Below are positions 22,931-34,159 of a DNA stretch of 64,000 nucleotides, one piece after another. Numbering within the stretch: the first letter of the stretch is position 1; the number at the start of each line of letters is the position of its first letter. The DNA lies in NCBI GenBank assembly GCA_036873135.1, contig JAPTYO010000015.1, forward strand, positions 15,045,683-15,109,682. The letters run 5' to 3'. The position numbers were made by a program, and so were the translations under genes. Under the pieces are notes generated by a model. That model saw only the letters and a program-made list of their open reading frames with translations, ran no database searches and was not told the DNA's origin. Origin of the DNA: Clarkia xantiana subsp. parviflora. Taxonomy: Eukaryota > Streptophyta > Magnoliopsida > Myrtales > Onagraceae.

Positions 22931-24919
22931 TATAAATATCTTTACCAAAATGATGGTACTCATCCCAAAAGCCACATTTCCATCAAAGGGCACATTTTAA
23001 CGTTAATCCGGCCGGCCAAGGACTGCAACATTAACAAACCGGGTTGACCAGGCGTCACTCAAAACTGACGACATGTCCTGACTCTTGCAGCACCAAATAC
23101 GAGAAAATCTATAAATTCGATCCGTCGTCACTCTCCGTTACTGATGAAAAGTTTGGCAGCACCGCCGAAGAAGAAGAAATTCGATTGACCACTCCATTGC
23201 TGAAGCCCGCACCAAATATGAAGAAAGTTTAACATCAATCTACCAAATGTAACTCTCTACAGTTCCTCCAATGCTCGTGAAAATTACATCTAATGTGTAT
23301 TCAGATATCACTCCGTTTTGTCAATTCCATATGCTGTCCTCAATTTCATATATCTCCCAGGTATGCTAATTGCATGTATTGCTACTCAATTTTGTCAATT
23401 ACAAAGAAATTAGAGGTTCGTAAGAAAATCAACATTTGTGGAGTAGGAACATTTTACTGATGCTCAATGGTAGATATTTGTAATTAATCAAATCCATGAT
23501 TTCAGGGTAGTAACTATGATTATGTGGATGAGTCTGAGAATTTTGGTAGTAGTAGTGCTAAGACATTGTAAGAAAGACAAGAATGTGTTGATGGAAGAAG
23601 GAAAGCGTCAGATAATGCTTGTAATTAGTTATTATATTGATGTTTGGTTCATTGGTCGAGTCTGCAATAAAAAAAAGTTATAATTTCAATATTGGAAGCA
23701 AAATCAGGTTCTTGCTCGGTAATATAGTTTAGTCACGTTCTATATGTAGAGTGTCGGGTAAACTTTTGGAGTTGTGTGTCTAAATGAGAAATGCTAAAGC
23801 TAAACTGACAGGTGAAATTGCCCTGACTATTTAACCAAGAATATTTCCAATTATGCTATAAGTAACCTTCCTCTTGGACCTTGGTACAAAAGATCTCTAT
23901 TGGTAAATCTCTAACTATTTTCGGACAAGAATATGCAAAATGAGTTTAAAAGATGTCTCAACATGATAGATGTTTTGCCTTTGCTGCAGTATCTCACCAA
24001 GAAAATATTACTTGGATATTAATGTTCCACAAACTTATTTCAGTGTCTTAATTTTTTTTTTCTCTCTACCAGGAAAGAGGTTAATAAAGATAGCAAAATC
24101 ACCAGTCTCACCATCTCTGGTATCTGCTTTCACTATAAGTGCATCTGGAATTTCATTACTATCTGACTAAAGAACGGAGTTGACAGGCGAGAGATTAATA
24201 AAATTTCATGGCAAGGTACATCTAAGTTTCTGCGGTTCTTTAATTAGAGAAGCCTAATTTGAGTAATTTAGTAATAAAAATTGCATGGTATTGTAGGTGT
24301 AGAACTTTGATATGATTATCTCATCACAGGATCTTGAAGAAAAAAACAAAACTTGGAGCTAGACTATACGTTGTAGAAATGAACTTTCCGTGGCTATGTG
24401 GGGATTTTAATATATTTTTAGAATGAAGTTTTGATCTCTTCGTATTTGACCGAAGTTGCACTAAATTGCTAAGCACCTAAAGTAGCTTCTTCAGCTGAAC
24501 TGCTGGTATGCTCTTCAGATGTACATAATTCTCTTTATTCAGCTTCAATTGAGAAATTCTTGATCATTGTTACTGAAGAGACTAATTGCAAAATGGTCTG
24601 TTTCAATTGAACTGAGCATTCTGAATGCTATACTAGAGCAATAGAGGAAAGAAAGGAATCAGCTGTCCGCTTTCCATTTTTCCACTGTCATTCTGGTTCA
24701 ATTCTTCAATTAGTTCACTTGGTTTTGATTTGAATGAACTTTCTGGTTTTTTTTTTTTTTTTTGGGTTTCTTTCGTACAATTGTTCATATTTTTTATCCT
24801 CGGTTCTGGGAGAAAATGTTTTTGATCACTCATCATTTTCAAGTATGGTTAAACTTTTTTATTTTTGCTTAGTGAGCAGAACCATTGCACTGAATCCTCA
24901 TAATTGTGGAGACTATTGA
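22931..24919. other. Intergenic sequence with possible gene fragments
   Basis: Less AT-rich than its left flank. Short frames occur at 23044-23232 and 23970-24170 (the latter reads SPRKYYLDINVPQTYFSV), but I recognise no family and see no continuous gene model. It could be a decayed or captured gene fragment. Confidence 0.3.
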
Positions 24920-25377
24920 TGAAAAAATAACGAAGTGCCGATTTGCATTTGCCCAAGACCGTACTTCAACAACTAGAGAAGAACTCGTATATACATTACT
25001 CTATTACTCTAAATATGATATCCTGGAGACTCTTACAACTTGTGGTAGTGGTTGGTGTTGTGGTGATGCTTGCTTGCTCCACTACAAATGACTCCACTCC
25101 TATTTATAGGGAGCTATAGAATTCTCTAGGACTAAGGAAAACTCTAGACTAAGAATATCCTATAAACTCTTTAGAAATTATTTAGATCCTACACTTATCT
25201 AGATACTTTAACCTAGACAAATTATCTAGATGTTTCTTCAACTTAGCCCAACTCCCTCTTAGCCCAAATCATCTTACCCATGATGGTAAATTAATCTTGG
25301 CCCATGGTAAGTTCTTCTTGACTCATGATGGCAAGTTGTTCTTAGCCCATGAAGGTAAGTTAATGTTGATCTTAACA
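24920..25377 (-). repeat. 3' LTR of the gag-protease copia derivative
   Basis: On the minus strand it runs from TGTTAAGATC to the poly-T end tttttca. It matches 27185-27562 closely and has about four start-proximal repeats of ttaccatcatggg type where the other LTR has about two. Confidence 0.8.
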
Positions 25378-25773
25378 CTCCCCTCAACATTGACTTTCCT
25401 TCAAGTTTCTTCTTATCAATGTTGCACTTCAGTCTGTGCCGCTCTCGATTATTCAGTCGCACTTTTTTGTCTCGATCAACTTGTGACTTTGAAACTGTTT
25501 TCTCACTTCCCTTGATGCCTTGTATATTCCTCCTTTATCGAAGACCAAATTATTAGTCAACGATGAAATACCGTGTCGACGCTCCACTCCCGGTAATAAC
25601 GACATCACTTTGATTCTCGTAGACATCTCCAAGTCCGACTCTTCCTTTTCTTTAACTTGAGAAAGAGACTTATTGCAAAAAAACCGGACTTGCAAGGAAG
25701 TAAGAATAAGCACATATGCGGTTTTTATCCCAATCACGTACTGGCTTGGTGATCGATCTTCTTGATCCCTTCT

Positions 25774-27135
25774 TCACAACTTGTTTATCATCGTTTTCTC
25801 CATGGACGTCTCCTCGAGGATTCGAACTCCCCCTTTTTCCATGAACCTTCTTTGAAGAAGTCTCCTTACTTGAAGCCGTATCACGAACATGTCGTCTACT
25901 CGTTCACCGATGTGAACTACGTCTGCCTTGATCATCTCAGCGTTCCTGAGAAACTTCACATCATTCGGACTAAATAAAACGTACATACCTGAATCAACTG
26001 CATTCGCCACTGAAATGAGATTTCTCTTCATCCCTGGAACATGATAAACATTATTGAGCTTGATCGATGTTCCGCCGCCACTGTTGATCATAACAGTGCC
26101 TTCCTTCTCAACATGGTGAATGGTATCATCCGCTGTGAGTATAACTTCTTCTCCTCCATGAGGACGAAAAGTGTAGACCTGATGTTCGTCTCTAGTGAGA
26201 TGATGACCGCAACCGGAATCTACAATCCACTCATTTCCCGAGTCTCGAGCTACAAATGCACACTTGGGAGTGGTATTGGCTAGAAAACATTTATCCCACT
26301 TTTCATCTTCAGTTGAGGTCTTATATTCCACCATGTTACTCTCCTTCAGTCTGGTCCGACAATTTCTTTTCAGATGTCCAGGCTTCCCACACCGGTAACA
26401 CTTGAAGTCTTTTCTGCGAGACGACTCTACATTCTCACCAAGCTTTTTCCTGGCGTCATTCTCTTGTACTTGAGCCACGAGCGCGCACTGATCTTCCTCC
26501 AGCTTTACCCCGACCATTTGCTTAGCCAACGACTCCTGTGAAACTAGAAGGTTCTCAAACTCCTCCAAGGATGGTTGTTGGACCCACCCTTGAATTGACG
26601 TAACAAACGGTATATACTCGGAACGTAATCCCCGAATAATGGACCGTTCTATCCGCGCCTCCGATATTGGCTCCTCCGGGTTGAGTAGATTAATTTCCGA
26701 ACACAAATTCTTCACATTTAGAAAGAATTGTGAAATCGAAGACTCATCCTATTTCGCATTCGCCAGATCTGTCTCCAACATCTGTAATCGCGCCTCGTTC
26801 TTCTTATTATATAGCTGGTCTAGCGTCTTCCAGATCGAACTTGCAGAGGTGCATCGTGAGATATTCTCAAACACCGCTTACAATATCGACCTCTTCAAGG
26901 CAAACTCCGCATTGGCATTCCTCCGCTTCCAGCGCTTGATATCTTCACCGTTTCTGGCGGTATCCTCCGTGGCGGTTGTATCATTGCCTCCAACGTTATC
27001 CCACAAGTCCTCGCTCACGAGATACGACTCCATGCAGGACTTCCAAATCCAGTAATTAGACGAGTTTAGTAACTTCATTCTTTGTCCAATTACGCGACCG
27101 GCAGCATCCATATTTAGAGTTCCCGAGTTCTTCAA
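25774..27135 (-). pseudogene. Copia gag-protease with two nonsense codons
   Basis: One frame holds the gag N-terminus (KLLNSSNYWIWKSCMESYLV, from 27135), a stop at 26880-26878, a gag stretch with a second stop (TAG) near 26749, then an open part from 26715. The last part carries the rest of the copia gag domain, a perfect CCHC zinc knuckle (CYRCGKPGHLKRNC) and the protease active site (WIVDSGCGHHLT), and ends at 25774. No integrase follows. With two stops the protein is dead, yet zinc knuckle and protease motifs are intact. Confidence 0.85.
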
Positions 27136-27184
27136 TCCCTATCTTGAATCTCTCCGCGTTAGCGCTAATGTGGCTCAGATACCA

Positions 27185-27562
27185 TGTAAAAATAACGAAG
27201 TGCCGATTTGCACTTGCCCAAAACCGTACTTCAACAACTAGAGAAGAACTCGTATATATATTACTCTATTACTCTAAATATGATATCTTGGAGACTCTTA
27301 CAACTTGTGGTAGTGGTGGTGCTTGCTTGCTCCACTACAAATGACTTCACTCCTATTTATAGGGAGCTATAGAATTCTCTAGGTCTAAGGAAAACTCTAG
27401 ACTAAGAATATCCTAGAAACTCTCTAGAGATTATTTAGATCCTAGACTTATCTAGATACTTTAACCTAGACAAATTATGTCGATGTTTCTTCAACTTAGC
27501 CCAACTCCCTCTTAGCCCAAATCATCTTGACCCATGATGGTAAATCATCTTGTCTGTTATCA
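27185..27562 (-). repeat. 5' LTR of the gag-protease copia derivative
   Basis: On the minus strand it ends tttttaca directly before the PBS at 27184-27172. The distal border (27562) is less certain because the repeats there are fewer than in the partner LTR. Confidence 0.75.
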
Positions 27563-28113
27563 ACTTTGAAAGCAAAGCAAGATCATATTTTTCCCAGCAA
27601 AAGGAATTATTATGGGGGTGGAGATGCTTGTTGTCGATTAATTTATAATCTCCCATAACTTATAGAACATAGATCACATAAGTGTAGATTAGAATTGGTC
27701 AATGACAAAACAATTTGTGGCATTGCAATCTTCGAGACTTGCTGACAAAACAAATTTGTGATCCATCGTACTTTATCGAGCAGGTCCGTTAGTAACACTG
27801 CAATATTTTGTCGTACCCTCCATTTAATAACTGTGATGTTATGGTGTTGCGAGTATATTATTGATGCAGTGAAGAATTTAAACTTGCTGGTGTTTGTGAC
27901 GCTGCATCAGTTCATGGAGGACAAAGCAGGATGCTTGTAGGTAAGGTGAAGGAAGGTCTAAGCTCTTGTCTCTTTCCGTTAACGATAGTACTTCTTCCAG
28001 AGCTTACTTTAAGAGATAAGCAGACATACCCTGCTGTATCCTAGAAACAATTATATCTATTATAAGAGGATCGCTGAACTTTAGATTCTCTGAAAAGCAG
28101 TAAATATTTATCA
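27563..28113. other. Unassigned intergenic sequence
   Basis: Nothing recognised. Confidence 0.4.
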
Positions 28114-28946
28114 GGGTCAATAACCTGGGAGTCTGAAGATTGACCCTTGTGAATTTGAGAGGTCTGAAGATTGAAATAATGATAACTGAGGTCTGAAGTT
28201 TGGACTTAGTGATTTTTAGGTTTTCCGTCCAAATTTTCTGTCAAATTTAACAGAACCGCATGAAATGTCAAAAATACCCTTTTGTAATATTTGAATTAAT
28301 AAAAAGTTTAATTAATATAAATATGAAATGACAAAAATACCCCTGTCCATAATTTAAACCTAACCCAACTCCGGCCACCACCCAACTCCGACGACCACCA
28401 CTCACAACTCCGACGACCGCCACCCAACTCCGACGACCGCCACCACGGTAACAATTGGGCCCAAATCGGAGCCACAAGGCTCCGATCGGAGCTCGGTGGC
28501 TCCGATTTGGAGCTCTGTGGCTACGATCTGGGGCCACAGAGCTCCGATCGGAGCCACCAAGCTCCGATTTAGGCCCAATCGGGACCGCGATTGTGGTCGC
28601 CGAAGTTGGGTGATGGTCGTCGGAGTCGGGTTGTGGTCGCCGGAGTTGGTGGCGGTCGCCGGAGCTGTGAGTGGTGGTCGCCGGAGTTGGGTGGTGGCCT
28701 AAAGGGCATTTTTCGTCTTTTCATTCGAGCATGTGAGATGCAAGAAGGGTATTTTTGGAATTTATTTTTATTTCTGGTCACATGTCATGCACATGACCAA
28801 CTTTCGTCAGTTTTAACGGAAAAAACTAACGGAGACCTCTATTATCTACAAGTAGAAACTTCAGACCTCTGTTATCACCATTTCAATCTTCAGACCTCTC
28901 AAATTCACAAGGGTCAAACTTCAGACCTCTCCCAGGTTATTGAACC
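28114..28946. mobile_element. Mutator-like foldback MITE with GC-rich core, 833 bp
   Basis: It begins gggtcaataacc and ends ggttattgaacc, with arms of about 150 bp. The core (28360-28700) is GC-rich and palindromic, with repeated gctccgatcggagc and cgccggagttggg motifs. The flanking 9-mers match only partly (tatttatca / taaacatca). Frames in the core are by-products of repeats. Confidence 0.75.
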
Positions 28947-29512
28947 TAAACATCATAATTTTTTTTCTAAACACATGCAAAGGGTGAAAAATGCAACCAT
29001 TTGGAAGTTCATGGAAATCTTTGCATCTAATAAGTACGTGTTTGTACTTGAGTGGTGATATATAGGATAGGGTGATCACTAATCGTAGATGAGTATATAA
29101 GTATTGGTTTTGACATTTCTCTCTTTTAATTATTTTGGTTTCGGATCTTAGAGATTTGGAGAGGCTGAATTAGAATTGGCATTAACAAAAAAAAAATATC
29201 AAGGCGAACTTAAAAACTTGATGCAAAAAAGCACTTCTAGCATGCACACTTGATTTGTCAGTCATTTGAAATGGAATGTGTTTAGAGGATCGTGAGACCT
29301 AAAGGTACTTGTGATTGGCATCTTAATCAAAGCTTTGTGTAGATGATGTTCGTATACTCAGTCAATTTTTTATGGTTATATTTGTTGCAGATGTTCATCC
29401 TATGCATTTATCATTGTGAATAGTGTCAACTTTTATAAAAAAAAAAATTAGACAATATATATAATTTACATTAACAAAATTACATACATGTATTTATTCC
29501 ATATTATCACAC

Positions 29513-29540
29513 GTGCAACGCACATGCATGAAATAACTAG
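29513..29540 (+). mobile_element. Helitron-like 3' terminus
   Basis: The palindrome gtgcaacgcac (29513-29523) is followed by a short spacer and CTAG, then T. The 5' end was not found. Confidence 0.45.
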
Positions 29541-29851
29541 TATAAAGAAGTGAAAGAGTACACGAAATTGATTGAAAAAAATAAAGTCACATTCCAAAAT
29601 TAAAAGATATTATTGGATAACATAAATTGGGGTATAAATATAATTGAATCACATTGCAAAAGTTAAGACACTATCTGATCAAGTCGAAGAGATAACTTAT
29701 ATCATATTATCGTTAGACTAATATGTTGGATCATATCAAATATTTCCAACGTAGCGCTTTCATATGTTTGATTGATTTAATTGTAGTCATAGTCTTGGGA
29801 AAGGACTAAAAAATGTTCCATGCTAAATACTGGGGTAAAGCTGACACATTT

Positions 29852-30359
29852 TTTGTAATAACCAAATGGTTACATAAACTTTAACTCAATTATAAATTTA
29901 TTATTTGAAACTTAATTTTAAAAAATTGGCTACTCGAACTTTTAATTTACGAGTAGATTGTTCGCTCCGTTACAATTTCTGTCAAACTAGTCAGAAAATG
30001 AGCACGTTCCGACCATGTAGGCTCTTTTTATTAATACACAAGTTGGAATCAGACTTAATTGAAAGAATTGCAGCGTAAAACCTTCAATTAAATGTTCAAT
30101 TGGACATTCGCCATATTTCAATTGTCTCATTCAATTGATCATCCAAATAAAGCTATTTCACTTCAATCCTATTAATTTATATCTGAATATATCTTGGGTA
30201 CACATGAAATACCTCTCGTGACTAGAACATTCTCATTTTTTTGTCCACTTTGATATGAATGGTAACAAATGTAGCAATTTGCTTCATAATCGAAAATTTA
30301 GGTAGTCAATTTAAAAAAATTAAAGTTCATATAACAATTAAAGTTATTTGGTTATTAAC
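29852..30359. mobile_element. Degenerate foldback element, about 510 bp
   Basis: Left arm taataaccaaatggtt and right arm aaagttatttggttattaac are complementary, and the inner parts share aatgagcacgttccgacc and its complement. Related pieces occur at 39598-39925 and flanking 59488-60212. No target duplication assigned. Confidence 0.6.
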
Positions 30360-30460
30360 CTTTTTTTTAACTAAATCCTGAAATTGTGAACCCAAAATTC
30401 AATCATGATAGTCATGACATTGTGTATTGTTTGTCACTCTTCAACTTATAATTTTGTGTG

Positions 30461-30508
30461 TCGACATTTGGTTTTGGAAAATATGGGCATAGAGTAGTAC
30501 ATTCCAAA
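30461..30508 (-). pseudogene. Relic of a TBL gene: 3' end of exon 5
   Basis: On the minus strand it encodes [15 protein letters not shown], identical to the residues of TBL-A a few positions before its stop. The 48 bases match 15777-15824 of TBL-A at nearly all positions. Immediately upstream on the same strand it is cut by a copia LTR end (30509). It shows that another TBL copy once stood between TBL-A and TBL-B. Confidence 0.8.
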
Positions 30509-30960
30509 TGATAAAATCTTAAATCTTACCATGCAAAAAATCTAATTTGTAAAAGACTAGAGAGAATCAGAACATAAAATTTATACATTATTTCAGAGCG
30601 TTCCTTTATTTAGATTCATATCGTTTTAATAATCACTAAAGGAAAACTGAACTAAGAAGGCTCTAGGTTTATTTCACATTTTTACAAATAAAAGAACTTA
30701 GTCCACAAAATTACAAACATTAAAAGTATTCCCCAAACAACTAAACAAATCAGGCCAACAATACAAGCGTAGGAAGTCTTACTTGTACAAAAGCTCAAAA
30801 CTCCACTCTCTCCTCAAGTCGAAGGCTCTTCTTGAGCTTAATTGCCTAGAAAAATATTCTACATATTAACTTAATAGTGTTGACGTGTCACCAAAGTCTT
30901 TGTAAAAATGTTTGCAACTTACTCACCTATTTTAATATATAATGCTTGCATAGAATTATC

Positions 30961-31545
30961 TAGGGGTGAAACCAGACCGGTCGGACCGGTTTTTTGCTTG
31001 GTTCGGTCGGTTATTCATATTTTCGGTTCGGTTTTTTTCCTTAAAAAAATCCGACCAAAAAACCATGTGAGAAAAAATAAACCGTCCATTGTGTAGTACG
31101 GTTTTTTCGGTTCGGTTTTCGGTTTAAACCGAAAATCCAAAAGTAACAATTATCATTTAAAATTCTTGTTATTTTCATGGGATTTATCAAAGCGAAATGA
31201 AAAATAACGTCAATTATTATAATTAAATAAATTATAAAACAAAATTAGAAAAAATAATCTTTATAAATGATTATTTCATAATTTTTATAAACCTAATGAA
31301 TTAATTATATTGATTAATATCAACTAATATAATATATATTATATATATTTAGTTAGCATAACGGTCGGTTCGGTCCCCACGGTCCTCAAAGATTAAAATC
31401 CGAACCGGACCGAAAAACCGAACTAGAGTAAAAAAAATCCGACCAAAAACCAAACCGTGTATTTCGGATTCGGTTTTTTTTTCGGTCCGGACCGGATCGG
31501 TTTTCACCGGTTTTTCGGACCAACCGGATTTTGGTTTCACCCCTA
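30961..31545. mobile_element. hAT-type MITE, 585 bp
   Basis: Termini TAGGGGTGAAACC ... GGTTTCACCCCTA, with a perfect 8-bp duplication gaattatc at 30953-30960 and 31546-31553, diagnostic of hAT. Both ends are built from palindromic gaccggtcggaccgg-like repeats; the centre is AT-rich. It is the intact reference for the split copy at 49332-55063. Confidence 0.92.
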
Positions 31546-31774
31546 GAATTATCCAATTTTTTTAAATGGCAATCAATCTCAATATACTTGATCCGTTCAT
31601 GAAACATAAGGCTATAAACAATTTGAATAACGCCTTTATTTTTACAATTTAACAAACGGGGTGAGTTTTTTTGGAAAACCAAGTTCGGAGAGTAACACTC
31701 TCAACCAAAAATGATCATAAACAATATTTTTAATACTCATGTATTCAATTTCAGATGAAGATCAATAAACTATA

Positions 31775-32874
31775 GGGTTAAAGGTACTATTGGTGCCACA
31801 TGTTTAACATGTGTAGGTTTTTGGTGTCATATGTTTCATTTTGTAGGCTTTTGGTGCCATATGTTTGAGAGGTTGTATGTTTTTGGTATTTCCGTTAGTC
31901 AACAGTTAGTTTGACCGTTAAATACTTTTATTTTGTTCAATTAAGTCCTCAAATTTATATTTCTAAAATTTAATATTTACAATTTAGTCCATATTGTTTG
32001 CTCAAGTCACCGTCCAAGGCCGCCGGCCACCGCCGACCACCTCCAAGGCCGCCGACCGCCATGAAACGGGCCGGCCACCACCCCACGGCACCGGCCACCA
32101 CCTCTTGGGACTGAAAACCACCCCAATTGGTGGTGGCTACAGCCCTAATCGGGGCCGGTCACCACCAATTGGTGGTGGGTACAGCCCCAATCGGGGCTGG
32201 CCACCACCAATTGGGGCCGCCGGTCCCGATTGGGGCCACATAGGGCTCCAATCGGGGCCGGCGGCACCAATTGGAGGTGGCCGGCCCCGATTGGGGCTGT
32301 AGCCACCACCAATTGGCGGTGGCCGGCCCCGATTGGGGCTGTAGCCACCACCAATTGGCGGTGGCCGGCCCCGATTGGGGCTGTAGCCACCTCCAATTGG
32401 CGGTGGCCGGCCCCGATTGTGGCTGTAGCCACCACCAATTGGCGGTGGTCGGCCCCGATTGGGGCTGTAGCCACCTCCAATTGGCGGTGGCCAGCCCCGA
32501 TTGGGGCTGTAGCCACCACCAATTGGGGTGGTTTTCGGCCCCAAGCTGTGGTGGCCGGTGCCGTGGGGTGGTGGCCGGCCCGTTTTGTGGCGGTCGGCTG
32601 CCTTGGAGGTGGTGGGTGGTGGTCGGCGGCCTTGGATGGTGACTTGAGCAAACAATAGGGATTAAATTGTAAATATTAAATTTTAGAAATATAAATTTGA
32701 GGACTAAATTGAATAAAATAAAAGTATTTAACGGTCAAACTAACTGTTGACTAACGGAAATACCAAAAACATACAACCTCTCAAACATATGGTACCAAAA
32801 GCCTATAAAATGAAACATATAGCACTAAAAACCTACACATGTCAAACATGTGGCACCAAAAGTACCTTTAACCC
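31775..32874. mobile_element. Mutator-like foldback MITE with 42-bp minisatellite core, 1.1 kb
   Basis: It begins gggttaaaggtac and ends gtacctttaaccc, with arms of about 230 bp and a perfect 9-bp duplication taaactata (31766-31774, 32875-32883). The GC-rich core holds a tandem repeat. Long frames on both strands (P-I-G-G-G-Y-S-P-N-R-G type) follow from a repeat length divisible by three and are not proteins. Confidence 0.92.
32245..32535. repeat. 42-bp tandem repeat, about six copies
   Basis: The unit is gattggggctgtagccacca followed by ccaattggcggtggccggcccc. Units differ by one to three bases. It sits in the core of the 31775-32874 MITE. Confidence 0.9.
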
Positions 32875-33393
32875 TAAACTATATCATATTTCTTGACTTT
32901 TCAAGAAATAGTAGAGTTGAGTAACTTGACAATATAACCGGTGAGTGCCCTATCCAATTTGGAGCATGTACTTCGGTCAAAATCACAAAAATAGTCAAGT
33001 CAACCCTACAAACAAAAGACAGAAAATATCATTACCGGGTTTAAGCTTAATATATCTAACAGTACACAGAGCAGCCTCATAATAAGTCTGGTTTGGGACC
33101 TACAAAAATTAGCTAAGAGGTTGCATTGCAAATGATATATTAGGACGACTAAGATAAAAATAACTTTTCAGAGAATAGAATTAGGAAAATGGAATGGTAA
33201 TTACTATATATTATAATGTTTGGTTCATTTATTGTATGGAATAAGGATTCCTACTTCCTATTTTTAAGGGAATATTGAATCTTGGCATAACCTCTACTCC
33301 TCTAGGATTAAGTATTACATGTTTTCTCTAATTAACAATAAAAATACAAATGCAAATTTAACCCTAACCTAATTTATTTATTATATAAAAAAC

Positions 33394-34154
33394 TGTTGGA
33401 TCACGGGCGAAGCTCCGTTACGTCCTTGACGGAATGCTTGGACTCCTGGGCTCCGCGTGGTCCTGCAAAAGGGGATGGCCTGGGTGGTGACCCAGAATCC
33501 CTCTCCGATGCTTAAATAAGTACGGTAATCAATGGGTGGTAAGCAAGAGTATATGTTCGTATCAGTGTAGGGTTTTTCTGAGGTAACCTCCTCCTTTATA
33601 TAGAAGGAGGAGTTACCTTGTTACCTGTTACTGCGCTTGGCAGTTATACCCATGATTCCGTGTATCTCGCCACGATTCCGTATATCTCGGCTGGGATTCC
33701 ATATTTCTCGCCCCACGCTCCGCGTATCTTACCCGTACCTCCGCGTATCTCGGGCACGCCCTGCGTATCTCGGGGGAGATTATCTATATCTTAACCGTCT
33801 TCCCACTACTCTCATCCAGTAGGCGGGTTTCTCGGTCTTATCCTCTGATTACAAGTCTCGACTACTGTCGGGGACTCCAGAGTTGTCTCATTCTAGATCA
33901 CCACCCAGGACCTTCAGTCTCTACGGGACAGGTCCAGCCTCTGCGGGGCTTTATTATCGGGGCCTTTACTAAGGCATATCGGGGCCTACTCAGAGGCTTC
34001 TTATCGGGAGCGTTCAGCTCATACATCGGGACCGCTGAAGTCGGGACCCTTCGTGCTGGGCCTCTGGGCCTTCAAGGCTTTTCGCGAGGCCCACTGGACC
34101 TACTCGCCGTCCAGTGGCTGTTAACGGGGCTAACGATTACATCGGAACCCATCA
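33394..34154 (-). mobile_element. Solo LTR of the Tat family, 761 bp
   Basis: On the minus strand it starts TGATGGGTTCCGATG and ends GTGATCCAACA. It is collinear with the LTR at 8295-9076, including the cgagatacgcggag repeats. It is flanked by a perfect 5-bp duplication aaaac (33389-33393 and 34155-34159). No internal element sequence remains, so it arose by recombination between the two LTRs of one insertion. Confidence 0.95.
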
Positions 34155-34159
34155 AAAAC

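Larger units (their letters stand above)
24920..27562 (-). mobile_element. Non-autonomous Ty1/copia derivative with gag and protease only
   Basis: Element in minus orientation. The 5' LTR is at 27562-27185, the PBS (TGGTATCTGAGCC) at 27184-27172, gag-protease at 27135-25774 and the 3' LTR at 25377-24920, preceded by a purine-rich ttgaggggag. Integrase, RT and RNase H are absent although both LTRs remain, so the element is an internal-deletion derivative similar in layout to the TR-GAG elements described in plants. The two LTRs differ in the number of short ttaccatcatgggtcaaga repeats at their start. No clear target duplication was found. Confidence 0.8.
30509..33115 (-). mobile_element. Decayed Ty1/copia element with two nested MITEs
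   Basis: Minus-strand order: the RT/RNase H junction with EAALCTVRYIKLKPG and an RNase H piece ALTGYIVKLLNSTIS (33110-32884), the Mutator-like MITE (32874-31775), the RNase H end MFHERIKYIEIDCH (near 31600), the hAT MITE (31545-30961), the pol C-terminus resembling LANIFTKTL, and a 3' LTR at about 30863-30509 (TGTAGAATA ... ATCA). Many stops and frameshifts. The LTR termini match those of the young copia element at 9437-14743, so it may be an old relative. Confidence 0.7.

Noticed and set aside
23044..24170. Possible host gene in 23.0-24.2 kb
   Set aside because: Short frames only, no recognisable family and no consistent splice model; kept as unassigned sequence.
28591..29058. Plus-strand frame of 155 codons
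   Set aside because: It lies across the GC-rich core and right arm of a foldback MITE and has no recognisable protein.
32137..32655. Long proline/glycine-rich frames on both strands
   Set aside because: They arise from a 42-bp tandem repeat in a MITE core; frames are open on both strands at once and there is no gene context.
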